Source of the DNA: Afipia sp.
GTDB taxonomy: Bacteria; Pseudomonadota; Alphaproteobacteria; Rhizobiales; Xanthobacteraceae
Assembly (NCBI GenBank): GCA_017308595.1
Contig: JAFKER010000007.1
Location: forward strand, 248,001 to 312,000
DNA: 64,000 nt
Reading direction: 5' to 3'
Below, in pieces: positions 51,254 through 63,054 of the stretch. Each line of letters opens with the position of its first letter. Position 1 is the stretch's first letter. The position numbers and the translations under genes are program-made. The notes beneath the pieces were generated by a model. It saw nothing but the letters and a program-made list of their open reading frames with translations, ran no database searches and was not told the origin of the DNA.

Positions 51254-52075
51254 ATGCCAAAAATCGTCGAGAAACTGCCATTAGGTTTTGCTATGGCCCG
51301 CCGCAGCACCGATGCCAACGACTACCAGTTCGTGCCGCGCCCGCTGGCCGCGATGTCGAAGAGTTTCCGTGACGGCTTCGAAATCGCGCCGCATCATCAT
51401 GCGCGCGACCAACTGGTCTACGCCGTCACCGGCGTAATGCGCGTGCGCACCGAGGCTGAAGCCTGGATCGTGCCGCCGGACCGGGCGGTATATTTGCCCG
51501 CGCACACGGTGCACTCGATCAGCATCCGCGGCCAGGTCGAGATGCGTACTCTGTATGTTTCCCGCGATGCCAGCGACGATCTGCCGGCGACGCCGACGGT
51601 GCTGGAAGTGTCGCCGCTGCTGCGCGAACTGGTGCTGGCGTTGATCGAGGAGCCGGTGGTCTATGACGAGGAGGGGCGCGGTGGGGCGGTGGCGTTTCTC
51701 ATTCTCGCGGAGATCGCGCGTGCGCGGCGGCTATCGCTGGTGATCCCGATGCCGCGCGATCCGCGTCTCCTGCGTGTGTGCAATGCGCTGCTGGCCGATC
51801 CTGCAAGCCGCCTGACCCTGGAGAGCTGGGTCGATACGGCGGGCGCGTCATCGCGCACGCTGGCGCGGCTGTTCGAGTCGGAACTGGGAATAAGTTTCGC
51901 CGCGTGGCGGCAGCGTGTGCGGTTTCACAACGCGCTGGAAGCGATTGTCGCGGGCGAACCGATCGCGCGCGTCGCGGAGCGCAACGGCTATCGCAGCTCG
52001 AGCGCGTTCTCGGCCGCGTTCCGCAAGGCCATGGGTCAGCCGCCGAGTTCGTTGAGGGTGGAGGAGGGGACGTGA
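51254..52075 (+). CDS. AraC-family regulator with cupin-like sensor domain
   Basis: The 273-residue product has an N-terminal cupin-like domain (about 35-120, FEIAPHHHARDQLVYAVTGV) and a C-terminal pair of AraC helix-turn-helix motifs (about 175-265). The signature segment is ISFAAWRQRVRFHNALEAIV, ending with NGYRSSSAFSAAFRKAMGQP. It diverges from the MFS gene with a 56-base gap and is therefore likely to regulate that transporter. A second start at 51293 is possible. Confidence 0.92.
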   Translation: MPKIVEKLPLGFAMARRSTDANDYQFVPRPLAAMSKSFRDGFEIAPHHHARDQLVYAVTGVMRVRTEAEAWIVPPDRAVYLPAHTVHSISIRGQVEMRTLYVSRDASDDLPATPTVLEVSPLLRELVLALIEEPVVYDEEGRGGAVAFLILAEIARARRLSLVIPMPRDPRLLRVCNALLADPASRLTLESWVDTAGASSRTLARLFESELGISFAAWRQRVRFHNALEAIVAGEPIARVAERNGYRSSSAFSAAFRKAMGQPPSSLRVEEGT

Positions 52076-52084
52076 GCGGTCAGC

Positions 52085-53029
52085 TCACGCCTTCTTCAGA
52101 TAGTAATTCGCGTTCTTGCCGAGCGCGATGCGGCGGATGACCCGGCGCATGGTTTCCGAACCGCGCAGCGGTTCGACAACAGCGGCGGCGGTGCGATAAA
52201 GGCCGAGCTTGACGTTATCGAGCGCCGGGTTCTTGCCCGGAGCGGCCTGCGGCATGCCGAGGCCGCGCAGCATCGAGTTGAAGCGATGCAGATCGTTCAG
52301 GCGGCGGACTTCCTCGGTCTTCCAAGTAATCGCCATCGAGATCGAGTGCGAGTCCTTGGTCTTGACCCAGTGCGGCCACTGATAGGGGATGTAGCAGCCG
52401 TCACCGGCGTCGAGTTCGAACTCGATGCCGCGCGGACGGAAGCTCTCGTTGAACGGCACGTTGCGATGCTTGACGGTGGAATGCTCCACCTGTGCATAGT
52501 CGGCAATCAGGCCGTCGCGGTTGTCGTAAACCGCGAAGATTTTCTCGCCGTAGATTTGCACGAAGAAATTGTCTTCGGCGTCCATGTGGAACGGCGTGGT
52601 CGAATTTGGCGACGACACGAACAGGAAGCCTTCGATCTGCGAGAAGCCCGCATCCTCGATGCTCTTGAAGCCGCGTGCGCGCGCCACCGATGTCAGCGCG
52701 TCTTCGAGCAACTGGCGATATTCGGGTGATTTCTCGACGCGCTTAAGCACCATCCACGCGCCCGCGGTCTGAATGCGATTGACCACCTCGACGGGATCGA
52801 GATCGACGCTCTTCACCTTGTCGGGGTCCTGGCTGACGGAGGCGTCGCCCGAGTTGTATTCGATCAGGTCGCGCGGCATGTCCGCGGCGAGCTGGGCGAT
52901 GCGCGACAGGGTCAGGAGCGGATGACCCGAAAGCTTGTGACGGATGGCGAAGGGTTTCAGCGGAAAGTCGCGCTGAAGCGATTCATTGTCGGCGGCGATC
53001 ACGGGCGCGATGCTTGAGGCGACGTTCAT
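52085..53029 (-). CDS. Cupin-like JmjC-type protein
   Basis: The 314-residue product resembles iron/2-oxoglutarate-dependent cupin_8/JmjC proteins. The metal triad is visible: His148 and Asp150 in TTPFHMDAEDNF and His220 in YIPYQWPHWVK. Upstream beta strands include IEGFLFVSSPNSTTPF, and the C-terminal 70 residues are helical and basic. Hydroxylase activity on protein or nucleic acid is inferred from the family. Its ATG overlaps the stop codon of the GNAT gene by four bases, so the two are translationally coupled. Confidence 0.85.
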   Translation of the reverse strand: MNVASSIAPVIAADNESLQRDFPLKPFAIRHKLSGHPLLTLSRIAQLAADMPRDLIEYNSGDASVSQDPDKVKSVDLDPVEVVNRIQTAGAWMVLKRVEKSPEYRQLLEDALTSVARARGFKSIEDAGFSQIEGFLFVSSPNSTTPFHMDAEDNFFVQIYGEKIFAVYDNRDGLIADYAQVEHSTVKHRNVPFNESFRPRGIEFELDAGDGCYIPYQWPHWVKTKDSHSISMAITWKTEEVRRLNDLHRFNSMLRGLGMPQAAPGKNPALDNVKLGLYRTAAAVVEPLRGSETMRRVIRRIALGKNANYYLKKA

Positions 53030-54243
53030 GAGCGTTTCTCCCGGAGTTTTCTGATTGTCCGAACAAGGTGGCGCGCTGGCTCGCGGACGAGCGTGCGCAA
53101 AGCGAGACCGGCCCGAATGGCTGGCACGAACGGGTCGTGGCGGCTCAGCGGAATCAGAACGTCCGCAATGGCGAGGCGTCCGCGCCAGATCGGATCGATC
53201 ATCGGGTGGCCGGGGATTGCGGTCGAGTCGGCCATGGCGATGGTAGGATCGGCGCAGAGGTGGCGCGTCAGATCAAGCGTGAGCTGCACGCCCGGAGAGC
53301 ATTTGGCGAAGCGCTCGTCGACGCCCATCTTGAAATAAAAGGCGCGATCGAGATGCCGCAGCACGATGCCGGACGCGACCGGTATGTCGCCGGCGTTCAG
53401 AGTTACGATTTCGCAGTTGCCGCGCGCAGCCGCATCGAATACGGCGCGGCGGACGAAGGCAGCGTCGCCTTCGTGCTGAGCCAGGGCGGTGCCGCGCTTG
53501 GCTTTCCATCCGCTGGCTTCGAGCGCGAGGAACGTGCCGAGATCGCGTTTGATTTCGCTCGGTGTGGAGGCGATGGTGAAGATCACGTCGCCATGTTCTG
53601 CGAGCCGGTTGCGCTGGCGGCGCAATTCCTTGAGCTTCTTCGGCCCCAGTGCATCGCGCAGCAGGTCGTCGGAATTCCGCGTGGCGTCAAGGCTGGCGCG
53701 CTCGTGACGTTGCAGGACGCGCGGTTTCAGTCCGCGGCACGCCAGCTTGCGCGTGAAAGACATCATGACCGCGCCGTCCAGCGCGATGTCGCGCAGGATC
53801 AGCGCGTGGGCGCCGCTGTCCTGTGCCTGTTGCATCAGTGCCTTCGCGGCCTCGTCGGCCTGATCGCGATCGAGCAATGGCGTGGCGAGCGTGCCGTAAG
53901 GATCGGCGCTGACCAGTGCAGGCAAGGGAAGGCCGTAAGCGCGCCATGCGGACACGACCGGCAGAAGACCAATCAGGCGCTGGCCTTCACTGGCTGCAAC
54001 CTGCGCGGTCAGCGCGCTGACATCGGTGCGGCCCTGCGCGGTTGCATTGACTGCCAATTCCCATTCAGGAAGAAAATAACCGTTGGGCTCGACAGCATTA
54101 TCGCTCAAACGGCGCCAGCGTTCGGCGCTCACCGTATCGAGCGGTACGAGCGTTCCGGTGGCGACGCGAGCGTTCACGCTCGTGCGCGCGAGATTCATTT
54201 TGTGCCGCGTAGCAGCTTCTGCTGCGTTGGCAATCTCGACCAC
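53026..54243 (-). CDS. GNAT-fold acetyltransferase (Acetyltransf_6, CelD/BcsL-like)
   Basis: The 405-residue product has the two-lobed arrangement of the CelD/BcsL-like GNAT family: an N-terminal lobe (about 35-190, with FLPEWELAVNATAQGRTDV) and a catalytic lobe (about 200-370) containing FLALEASGWKAKRGTAL and YFKMGVDERFAKCSPGVQLT. Members act in polysaccharide or lipid modification. It starts the pair with the JmjC-type gene (ATGA overlap) and faces a PilZ gene across a CtrA-type box. Confidence 0.88.
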   Translation of the reverse strand: MVEIANAAEAATRHKMNLARTSVNARVATGTLVPLDTVSAERWRRLSDNAVEPNGYFLPEWELAVNATAQGRTDVSALTAQVAASEGQRLIGLLPVVSAWRAYGLPLPALVSADPYGTLATPLLDRDQADEAAKALMQQAQDSGAHALILRDIALDGAVMMSFTRKLACRGLKPRVLQRHERASLDATRNSDDLLRDALGPKKLKELRRQRNRLAEHGDVIFTIASTPSEIKRDLGTFLALEASGWKAKRGTALAQHEGDAAFVRRAVFDAAARGNCEIVTLNAGDIPVASGIVLRHLDRAFYFKMGVDERFAKCSPGVQLTLDLTRHLCADPTIAMADSTAIPGHPMIDPIWRGRLAIADVLIPLSRHDPFVPAIRAGLALRTLVREPARHLVRTIRKLREKRS

Positions 54244-54375
54244 AGCCCTGTTCCCATTCCACGCTTTATGCGCACGCTGAAGCGGCGCGCGTTTTTTCTT
54301 GCATCCCTGATCTGAACACTAGGGCGCAAACATCAAAATCGGATGTGGGATTAGGGTTAAATCTGCCGCGCTTTC

Positions 54376-54391
54376 TTAACCCGCGGTTAAC
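54376..54391. promoter_or_regulatory. CtrA-type box between GNAT and PilZ genes
   Basis: TTAA-N7-TTAAC is a perfect CtrA-consensus match in the 370-base divergent gap (54244-54613). Its spacer CCCGCGG makes the whole site almost palindromic. A half-site GGTTAAATC lies near 54354. No other element was identified in this gap. Confidence 0.65.
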
Positions 54392-54613
54392 GATGTCCGT
54401 TCCCGCTTAAAGGCGTGAGACGGGACGCGGTATTAAGCTGATGGACGAATGCGGCGTGCAGGATAATTTAAGCAATTGAGCGCAGCATTGCGTCATTATG
54501 ACACCGCTGCGGAACGGATTTCCCGGCGGCAGGAATTTCCAGACGTTAGTTTTTGTAAACCAGGGTTTCTGGTTCGGATTTTTACCGAGCGGCAATCTCC
54601 GCAGGAGGTCGCA

Positions 54614-54946
54614 ATGGTCAAGGAACTTCGCAAGAGCCAGCGGATCGATTTTGAACGCGGCGTCGATGTGCAAATCATGGGAATTGACGGCACCTGGCGC
54701 CGGGCCTGCCGGATGCTCGACGTGTCCGAAGGCGGCGCTCTGCTTCAAGTTCAGGGCTCGGTCGGCGATCTCGATCTGAAGGAATTCTTTCTGGTGCTGT
54801 CCTCGACCGGTCTGGCTTACCGGCGTTGCAAGATGGTGCGGGTGAACGGTGACCAGATTGGCGTGCTTTTTCTGAAATGCGACGCGGTCAAGAAGAAGGG
54901 CGCGTCGCCGTCTGCAAGGCGTACCCCGGTTGAGGGTGTGGGTTGA
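54614..54946 (+). CDS. PilZ-domain protein
   Basis: The 110-residue product is a single PilZ domain with RKSQR (RxxxR motif) and LDVSEGGA (DxSxxG motif). It shares long stretches with the PilZ protein at 40518 (DIDGTW-like GIDGTWRRAC, LDLKEFFLVLSS, VKKKG), so the two are recent paralogues. GCAGGAGGTCGC before ATG at 54614 is an excellent ribosome site, which rules out the longer upstream frame. Confidence 0.9.
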   Translation: MVKELRKSQRIDFERGVDVQIMGIDGTWRRACRMLDVSEGGALLQVQGSVGDLDLKEFFLVLSSTGLAYRRCKMVRVNGDQIGVLFLKCDAVKKKGASPSARRTPVEGVG

Positions 54947-54988
54947 TGCCGGTCCGCGAAGATCATGTCAGCGTTCGAGGTTATCAGT

Positions 54989-55237
54989 ATGAAGCAGGAT
55001 CGCCGCTTTAATCGCGTCCGGCCGTCGGGAAACGTGTCCCGGACTGCGAGCATCATCATCGATCCGAAGTCGCCGGTGATCGGCTGCAATGTCGTGGATT
55101 ATTCAGCCGGTGGCGCATGTCTCGAACTGACGCCCGGCAAGCCGCTGCCGAACCGGTTTGAATTGCTCTATGCGGGATCGAAAAAGAAGTGCCGCCTGGT
55201 CTGGGCGAAAGGGCCGCGGGTCGGGGTGTCGTTCTAG
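54989..55237 (+). CDS. PilZ-domain protein
   Basis: The 82-residue product is a second, more divergent PilZ domain: RRFNRVRPSG at the start (RxxxR motif) and VDYSAGGACLEL (DxSxxG motif), ending in GPRVGVSF. It lies 42 bases after the previous PilZ gene and may share its mRNA. ATG at 54965 is an alternative start adding eight residues. Confidence 0.82.
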   Translation: MKQDRRFNRVRPSGNVSRTASIIIDPKSPVIGCNVVDYSAGGACLELTPGKPLPNRFELLYAGSKKKCRLVWAKGPRVGVSF

Positions 55238-55284
55238 CGGCGGCAATTGTGTTTCTGCGCGCCAGCGGCCACAGGGATTGCCCG

Positions 55285-55539
55285 TCAGTCGAATGCGATG
55301 CCTACGCGGCAACCGTCATTCCAGATCATGCGGCAGCGGGCAACGAAGCCGTCAGTCTTGATTGACAGGCGAAAATGCGCGGGCAGCATCGTGCCACTCG
55401 CGACATCGAGCGCCGCGCCGCCATCCGACATGTTGCGCACCGTGCAATCGACGCCCGCACCTTCGAATGTGATGACGCCGCCCTTGAAGACGCGGCGGCG
55501 CACGTCCAGGCGTCTTTCGGCCAGCGGTATCTCTGTCAT
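55285..55539 (-). CDS. PilZ-domain protein
   Basis: The 84-residue product is a third PilZ domain: RRLDVRRRVFKGG (RxxxR motif) and VRNMSDGGAALDV (NxSxxG motif), ending in WNDGCRVGIAFD. It converges with the two forward PilZ genes. The 305-base gap to its right (55540-55844) shows no recognisable element beyond weak palindromic sequence near 55640-55680. Confidence 0.82.
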   Translation of the reverse strand: MTEIPLAERRLDVRRRVFKGGVITFEGAGVDCTVRNMSDGGAALDVASGTMLPAHFRLSIKTDGFVARCRMIWNDGCRVGIAFD

Positions 55540-55844
55540 CGCTGCAATCCTCAGGACCATGCGCGGAGCCTAATTCCGGCAGGTTGCCAGCGAATGAAAC
55601 GATGTCTTGTGCTGGCCGGAGGCTCGTTCAGGATTGATTTACCAAACCCGCCCGGGCTGCTGGTCCGCGATCCAGCCACGCCGGTTGCACGCCAGGTGAC
55701 GTTCTTTTGAGTGGATTTCGCCCCGTCTTAGCCATCGTTCTTGGCCATCTTTTTGCGGTGGGGTAGGTTCCCGGCAGACGCGGGGAGCGCTATGACCGGC
55801 TTCACCATTTTACCGCTCGGCCGGGAATGACGGGGAGAATTTCA

Positions 55845-56114
55845 ATGCGCATGTTCAGGGTGGCGATGCTGGTTGGTTTGACAATGGTGCCTGCCGCAGC
55901 GCCGGCCTTTGCCCAGAGCATGATGCCGGGTTTCCGGCTGGGCGAAGGCAAGGAATACAGCGAAGAAGAAAAGGCGAAGATCAAGGCCAATGAAGACGCG
56001 GCTAGGGCCGCCCGATCCAAGATCCCCGACGCAAAGGTCAGCAATGATCCGTGGGCCGCTGTGCGCAGCGAGCCGGCCCCGAAAACCGCGAAAGCGAAAT
56101 CCGGCGCGAAGTGA
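55845..56114 (+). CDS. Small secreted hypothetical protein
   Basis: The 89-residue product has a signal peptide (MRMFRVAMLVGLTMVPAAAP, cleaved near AFAQ). A highly charged mature part follows with EGKEYSEEEKAKIKANEDAA and the short hydrophilic sequence KVSNDPWAAVR. The NDPWAAVR segment recurs in small alphaproteobacterial secreted proteins, as I recall. Function unknown. GGGGAGAATTTCA precedes ATG at 55845. Confidence 0.75.
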   Translation: MRMFRVAMLVGLTMVPAAAPAFAQSMMPGFRLGEGKEYSEEEKAKIKANEDAARAARSKIPDAKVSNDPWAAVRSEPAPKTAKAKSGAK

Positions 56115-56131
56115 GGGTGGCGCGGAACGCG

Positions 56132-56335
56132 CTATTTCACATCGGCTTTCGTCGCAGTGGTTTTCGGATCTCCCGACAGCCAGTTATTCAGATTAACGGC
56201 CACATCGAGCTGACGTGCTTTCTTGAGAAGATCGTCACGCTTCTCGCAGGGCGGCATTGCATGCGCCTGGGTCCGGGTTTCATCCGCGATCTTTTGCCAT
56301 TTCTCGCCGATGGACATGTCGTGGGGCCTGTGCAT
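56132..56335 (-). CDS. Small hypothetical protein, paralogue of 8053-8241
   Basis: The 67-residue soluble product has GEKWQKIADETRTQAHAMPP followed by CEKRDDLLKKARQLDVAVNL. It follows the same pattern as the protein at 8053-8241, with a Trp after a charged start, a helix, a proline turn, an RDxLLxxxRxL segment and a final Asn-rich turn. AGGAGGCGCC immediately before ATG at 56335 decides the start. Confidence 0.8.
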   Translation of the reverse strand: MHRPHDMSIGEKWQKIADETRTQAHAMPPCEKRDDLLKKARQLDVAVNLNNWLSGDPKTTATKADVK

Positions 56336-56516
56336 GGCGCCTCCTGAGAATGGGAACACATCGGTTTGTGATCGACCGGTCCGTGCGGCTTCAACCCCCG
56401 GTTGGCCGGATTGATCCGCTAACGGTCGAAATTGCATCCGGGTTTATTTTTCGCCAGCGCGGGAACGAATGTCGCTCGGCAATCGTCTGTTGTCTTGAAC
56501 GGCGTTGGCGGGGAAT

Positions 56517-56720
56517 ATGTTTAATCTGATCAGGCGGGTGCGGCGCTGGTTCAGGCCAGCGAAAGCGGAACCATCAGCAGGTGCCCAGGATACGTCCAGC
56601 ATGGCCGATCTTGTCCGGCTGCTTGGAACCGAACAGACAGCATCCGGCGGTGCGGAAGCGCGGGACGGCAGCCCGCCGGGAACCATGCCCCGGAATGGCG
56701 ACACGCGTTCCGGTCCCTGA
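56517..56720 (+). CDS. Possible small basic protein, doubtful
   Basis: The 67-residue frame starts MFNLIRRVRRWFRPAKAEPS, which could be an amphipathic membrane-associated start, and becomes low-complexity towards its end. GGCGGGGA lies just before the ATG. There is no recognised family, and coding status is uncertain. Confidence 0.35.
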   Translation: MFNLIRRVRRWFRPAKAEPSAGAQDTSSMADLVRLLGTEQTASGGAEARDGSPPGTMPRNGDTRSGP

Positions 56721-56836
56721 CGCCGCAGCGCTATTGCGATCGAGGCTGCACGCGGGCTCGCGCCACGGCATCGGTTCGCTGGCTTTCGCAAGCCTGAGCG
56801 CGGCGGACACCAAAACGCCTCCGGCCGGAAGCCTTG

Positions 56837-57229
56837 TCAGCCGGAAACCCTCGGGGTGATCTCGCCGTCCTCGCTGAAGATGATGTGATTTGAGAACGGG
56901 TCGTACACGGTCATCGTTGTGACGCCCCATGGCTGCTGCACAAGGCCCGGACGCATATAGCCATAGTTTTTCGCCGTCAGTTCGGCGTGGTAGTCCGCAA
57001 GGCCGGTCATTTGAACCGTGATGTGGACGCCGGGCGACCCATCGCCATGATGCTCACTCAGATAAAGCTGGAGTCCGCTTCGCGAGATGCCGAGGAATAA
57101 CGGCAGGTCCGGCTCGAAGCGGTGCTCGAAGTCGACCGCGAAGCCGAGATAGCCGAGATAGAACTCGCGCGCCTTGGCGGTGTCGAACATGCGCAGTGTC
57201 GGAATGACACGGGAGAACGTAACGGTCAT
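56837..57229 (-). CDS. VOC-superfamily (bleomycin-resistance-like) protein
   Basis: The 130-residue product is a glyoxalase/bleomycin resistance-type fold of two beta-alpha-beta-beta-beta modules. It begins TFSRVIPTLRMFDTAKAREF with YLGYLGFAVDFEHRF, and the second module ends TMTVYDPFSNHIIFSEDG. The length and the sequence LRMFDTAKAREFYLGYLGF are typical of the resistance-type subgroup of this superfamily, which binds small ligands. The ligand is unknown. Confidence 0.88.
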   Translation of the reverse strand: MTVTFSRVIPTLRMFDTAKAREFYLGYLGFAVDFEHRFEPDLPLFLGISRSGLQLYLSEHHGDGSPGVHITVQMTGLADYHAELTAKNYGYMRPGLVQQPWGVTTMTVYDPFSNHIIFSEDGEITPRVSG

Positions 57230-57699
57230 TGGCGGCCTTATGCGAAAGATATCGGGACGGGCGAGCCGCTTCGGTGAGCGGTCAGCGATACGCGGCGGAG
57301 TGTGCTTGAGTTCGCACCGGTCCGGAAGACTGTAAATTCGGAAGTCAGATTTCGCAAAGCCGGATGGATGTGCCGGCTGTATTGAGACCTCGCGAAAGAC
57401 GATCAGCCGATAGCTGTAGGCATGAGCAGACCGACGAGGATCCCGTCGAACGAAGGCTGGAATTTACGGATGCGGCCCCATCCATGAGTGACAGACATCA
57501 AGGCCGATGGCCGACACCAACCTCTGCGGTGCACGTTCCGTTTGAGGTGCGCCGGAGCGAGATAAGACACTGAGCGCGGCAGCGAACTAACGTGAAGAGG
57601 CCCCCACTGAGACGGCCTGCACGTCATTGAGCATCCATACAGAACCGAATAACGTGCGGCCTATTGAACGATACGTGATGATTGCATGGAGCGGCGAAC
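57230..57699. other. 470-base region without a supported gene
   Basis: Open frames on both strands here lack family features and ribosome sites. The only structure seen is a degraded copy (near 57596-57619) of the hairpin that follows the next gene at 58167-58188. The promoter of the gene at 57700 presumably lies at its right end. Confidence 0.5.
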
Positions 57700-58092
57700 A
57701 TGAATTCGATCGGATCGGTGATCGGCAGGGGAATGCTTGTGGCTGGTTTGCTGATATCGGCGGAATCGGCGTTGGCGGCGGGGAGCGATGACGGTTTCGC
57801 AGCGTTCTGGACGCAATTCCAAGCTGCCGTCGGCAAGAGCGACCAGAAGGCCGTATCGCAGATGATCAAATTTCCGGTTCTCTACAACGATATCCGGAAA
57901 GAGGCTGAATTCCCTGTGATCTGGAAGGGTGCTTTCAAACCGGCGCACCGGAAGTGCCTTGCCAAGCAGAAGCCCGTCAAGGACACCCACGAGGGTCAGG
58001 TCAGTTATTCTGCTTTCTGCGACGACATCATCTACAGTTTCAGCAAGGATGATGCCGGCTGGAAGTTGACGGATTTTGGCGTCAACGATTGA
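57700..58092 (+). CDS. Secreted hypothetical protein
   Basis: The 130-residue product has a signal peptide (MNSIGSVIGRGMLVAGLLIS, cleaved near ALAA). The mature part has FAAFWTQFQAAVGKSDQKAV and VSQMIKFPVLYNDIRKEAEF at the start, and DDAGWKLTDFGVND at the end. That layout, with a helix, a KFP-type turn and a final hydrophobic strand, resembles NTF2-like/DUF4440-style secreted proteins. The family is not certain. GGAGCGGCGA precedes the ATG. Confidence 0.75.
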   Translation: MNSIGSVIGRGMLVAGLLISAESALAAGSDDGFAAFWTQFQAAVGKSDQKAVSQMIKFPVLYNDIRKEAEFPVIWKGAFKPAHRKCLAKQKPVKDTHEGQVSYSAFCDDIIYSFSKDDAGWKLTDFGVND

Positions 58093-58166
58093 TCGGACCG
58101 ACCCCGGTTGGCGTGTCGGCAGCCGTCAACCTTTGCGCAAGCTAAGGCCACTCCAAGATTCAAAAG

Positions 58167-58188
58167 AGGCCGCCCACTGAGGCGGCCT
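58167..58188. terminator. Hairpin between convergent genes
   Basis: AGGCCGCC and GGCGGCCT form a perfect 8-bp stem with loop CACTGA, and TACTTCTTTT follows. It lies between the gene ending at 58092 and the reverse zinc-ribbon gene, whose stop codon begins at its edge. Confidence 0.7.
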
Positions 58189-58355
58189 TACTTCTTTTCA
58201 GGAGCTAGAGCTTTGAGGAGCCCCTTCACCTGTGGGGATTTGAGCGGGTCGGGCCGGTCGCAGTGGAGGCATTGATAGGTGCGCGGACCTTTGCCGCCCG
58301 GCGGAAGCATCAGCTTCGTCGGCTCGCCGCACTTCGCACAAATACGCTGGTTCAT
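58188..58355 (-). CDS. Small zinc-ribbon-like protein
   Basis: The 55-residue product has two CxxC pairs, CAKCGEPTKLM and YQCLHCDRPDP, 23 residues apart. That is the pattern of a single zinc ribbon. I recall many similar short proteins in Bradyrhizobium-type genomes. ATG at 58355 is used; a TTG 15 codons upstream is also in frame. No strong ribosome site stands before either. Confidence 0.65.
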   Translation of the reverse strand: MNQRICAKCGEPTKLMLPPGGKGPRTYQCLHCDRPDPLKSPQVKGLLKALAPEKK

Positions 58356-58456
58356 CGGCACGGTAATGAAATCCTGAAAGCCCAATCCTAATTCCGGCAA
58401 CGGAAGCGAATCGAGTCAAAAATCTGTGCAGGCGATTAAGCGCGCACCGCGCAAAT

Positions 58457-58507
58457 CAGGCCACTCCCGAAATCAAAACAGGCCACTAGGGGTTAAAACA
58501 GGCCAGT
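58457..58507. repeat. Three CAGGCCACT-type direct repeats upstream of recA
   Basis: CAGGCCACT occurs at 58457-58465 and 58479-58487, and CAGGCCAGT at 58499-58507, each preceded by AAATC- or AAAA-type sequence. The spacing is 22 and 20 bases, about two helical turns. A further AAGGCCACT lies at 58144-58152. Confidence 0.6.
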
Positions 58508-58523
58508 ACCCGCCCTCGTAAAA

Positions 58524-58538
58524 GAACATATTGCGAAC
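58524..58538 (+). promoter_or_regulatory. LexA SOS box of recA
   Basis: GAAC-N7-GAAC is the direct-repeat LexA site of alphaproteobacteria. It overlaps a probable -35 (TTGCGA, 58531-58536). TACGTT at 58554-58559 lies 17 bases downstream and would be the -10. Confidence 0.85.
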
Positions 58539-58647
58539 TTAGAACAAATAGGGTACGTTAGTTCCATCGGATCAAGCCCGATTCCGGTCCGCCGACACTG
58601 GGAAGCCGTTTGTCCGGCAGGCGAATCCCATACATAAGGAGCATCTG

Positions 58648-59736
<1,089 letters not shown>

Positions 59737-59836
59737 GGCGCAAGATCAATCAGTTTCGAGCCGGGCTCACGCCCGGTCAGGTGCGATCCGGAAAGACGGG
59801 AATCCTTTTCGGGCATCCATCGCATCTTCGAAAGCA

Positions 59837-59889
59837 AACGGGCGTTGTGGATGTTGAGTTGCCGACATCCTCAGCGCCCGTTTTGTTTT
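59837..59889 (+). terminator. Terminator after recA
   Basis: AAACGGGCG(TTG) and (CAG)CGCCCGTTT form a 9- to 12-bp stem around an inner hairpin GGATGT/ACATCC, followed by TTGTTTTT, about 100 bases past the stop. Confidence 0.75.
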
Positions 59890-59920
59890 TAGGAGAGCCG
59901 GGGCGGTCACGCTCTCTCCG

Positions 59921-60059
59921 CGTCGTCCCGGCCAAGCGCAGCGCGAGCCGGGACCCATAACCCCTGAAACCGGCGAGGTATGTGGAGCGCTCAACCCGCA
60001 AATTGCGTCCAAGAACGCAGTTCAGAAAGTATGGGTCCCCGCTTTCGCGGGGACGACGG
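59921..60059. repeat. Paired REP-like palindromes between recA and gcvP
   Basis: CGTCGTCCCGGCC with GCCGGGACCCATA on the left face TATGGGTCCCCGC with GCGGGGACGACGG on the right, the same two-part layout as at 33345-33470. It fills the space between convergent genes. Confidence 0.8.
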
Positions 60060-60076
60060 TCTGGAGGGTTAGGCGC

Positions 60077-62938
<2,862 letters not shown>

Positions 62939-62970
62939 AACCTTCTCCTTGAAGGCAGGAATTTAATTGT

Positions 62971-63051
62971 CGTCATTGCGAGGAGCGTTTGCGGCGAAGC
63001 AATCCAGTTTTTCGCTAAAGAGTGGATTGCTTCGCTTCGCTCGCAATGACG
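62971..63051. repeat. REP-like palindrome between gcvH and gcvP
   Basis: CGTCATTGCGAGGAGCG on the left and CGCTCGCAATGACG on the right enclose the inner pair GCGAAGCAATCCA and TGGATTGCTTCGC. It is the same family as at 3751-3829 and lies inside the gcv operon. Confidence 0.85.
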
Positions 63052-63054
63052 TGT

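Noticed and set aside
57403..57627. 74-codon reverse frame in the gap before 57700
   Set aside because: Basic, with no ribosome site or family features; it could be a decayed gene but nothing proves it.
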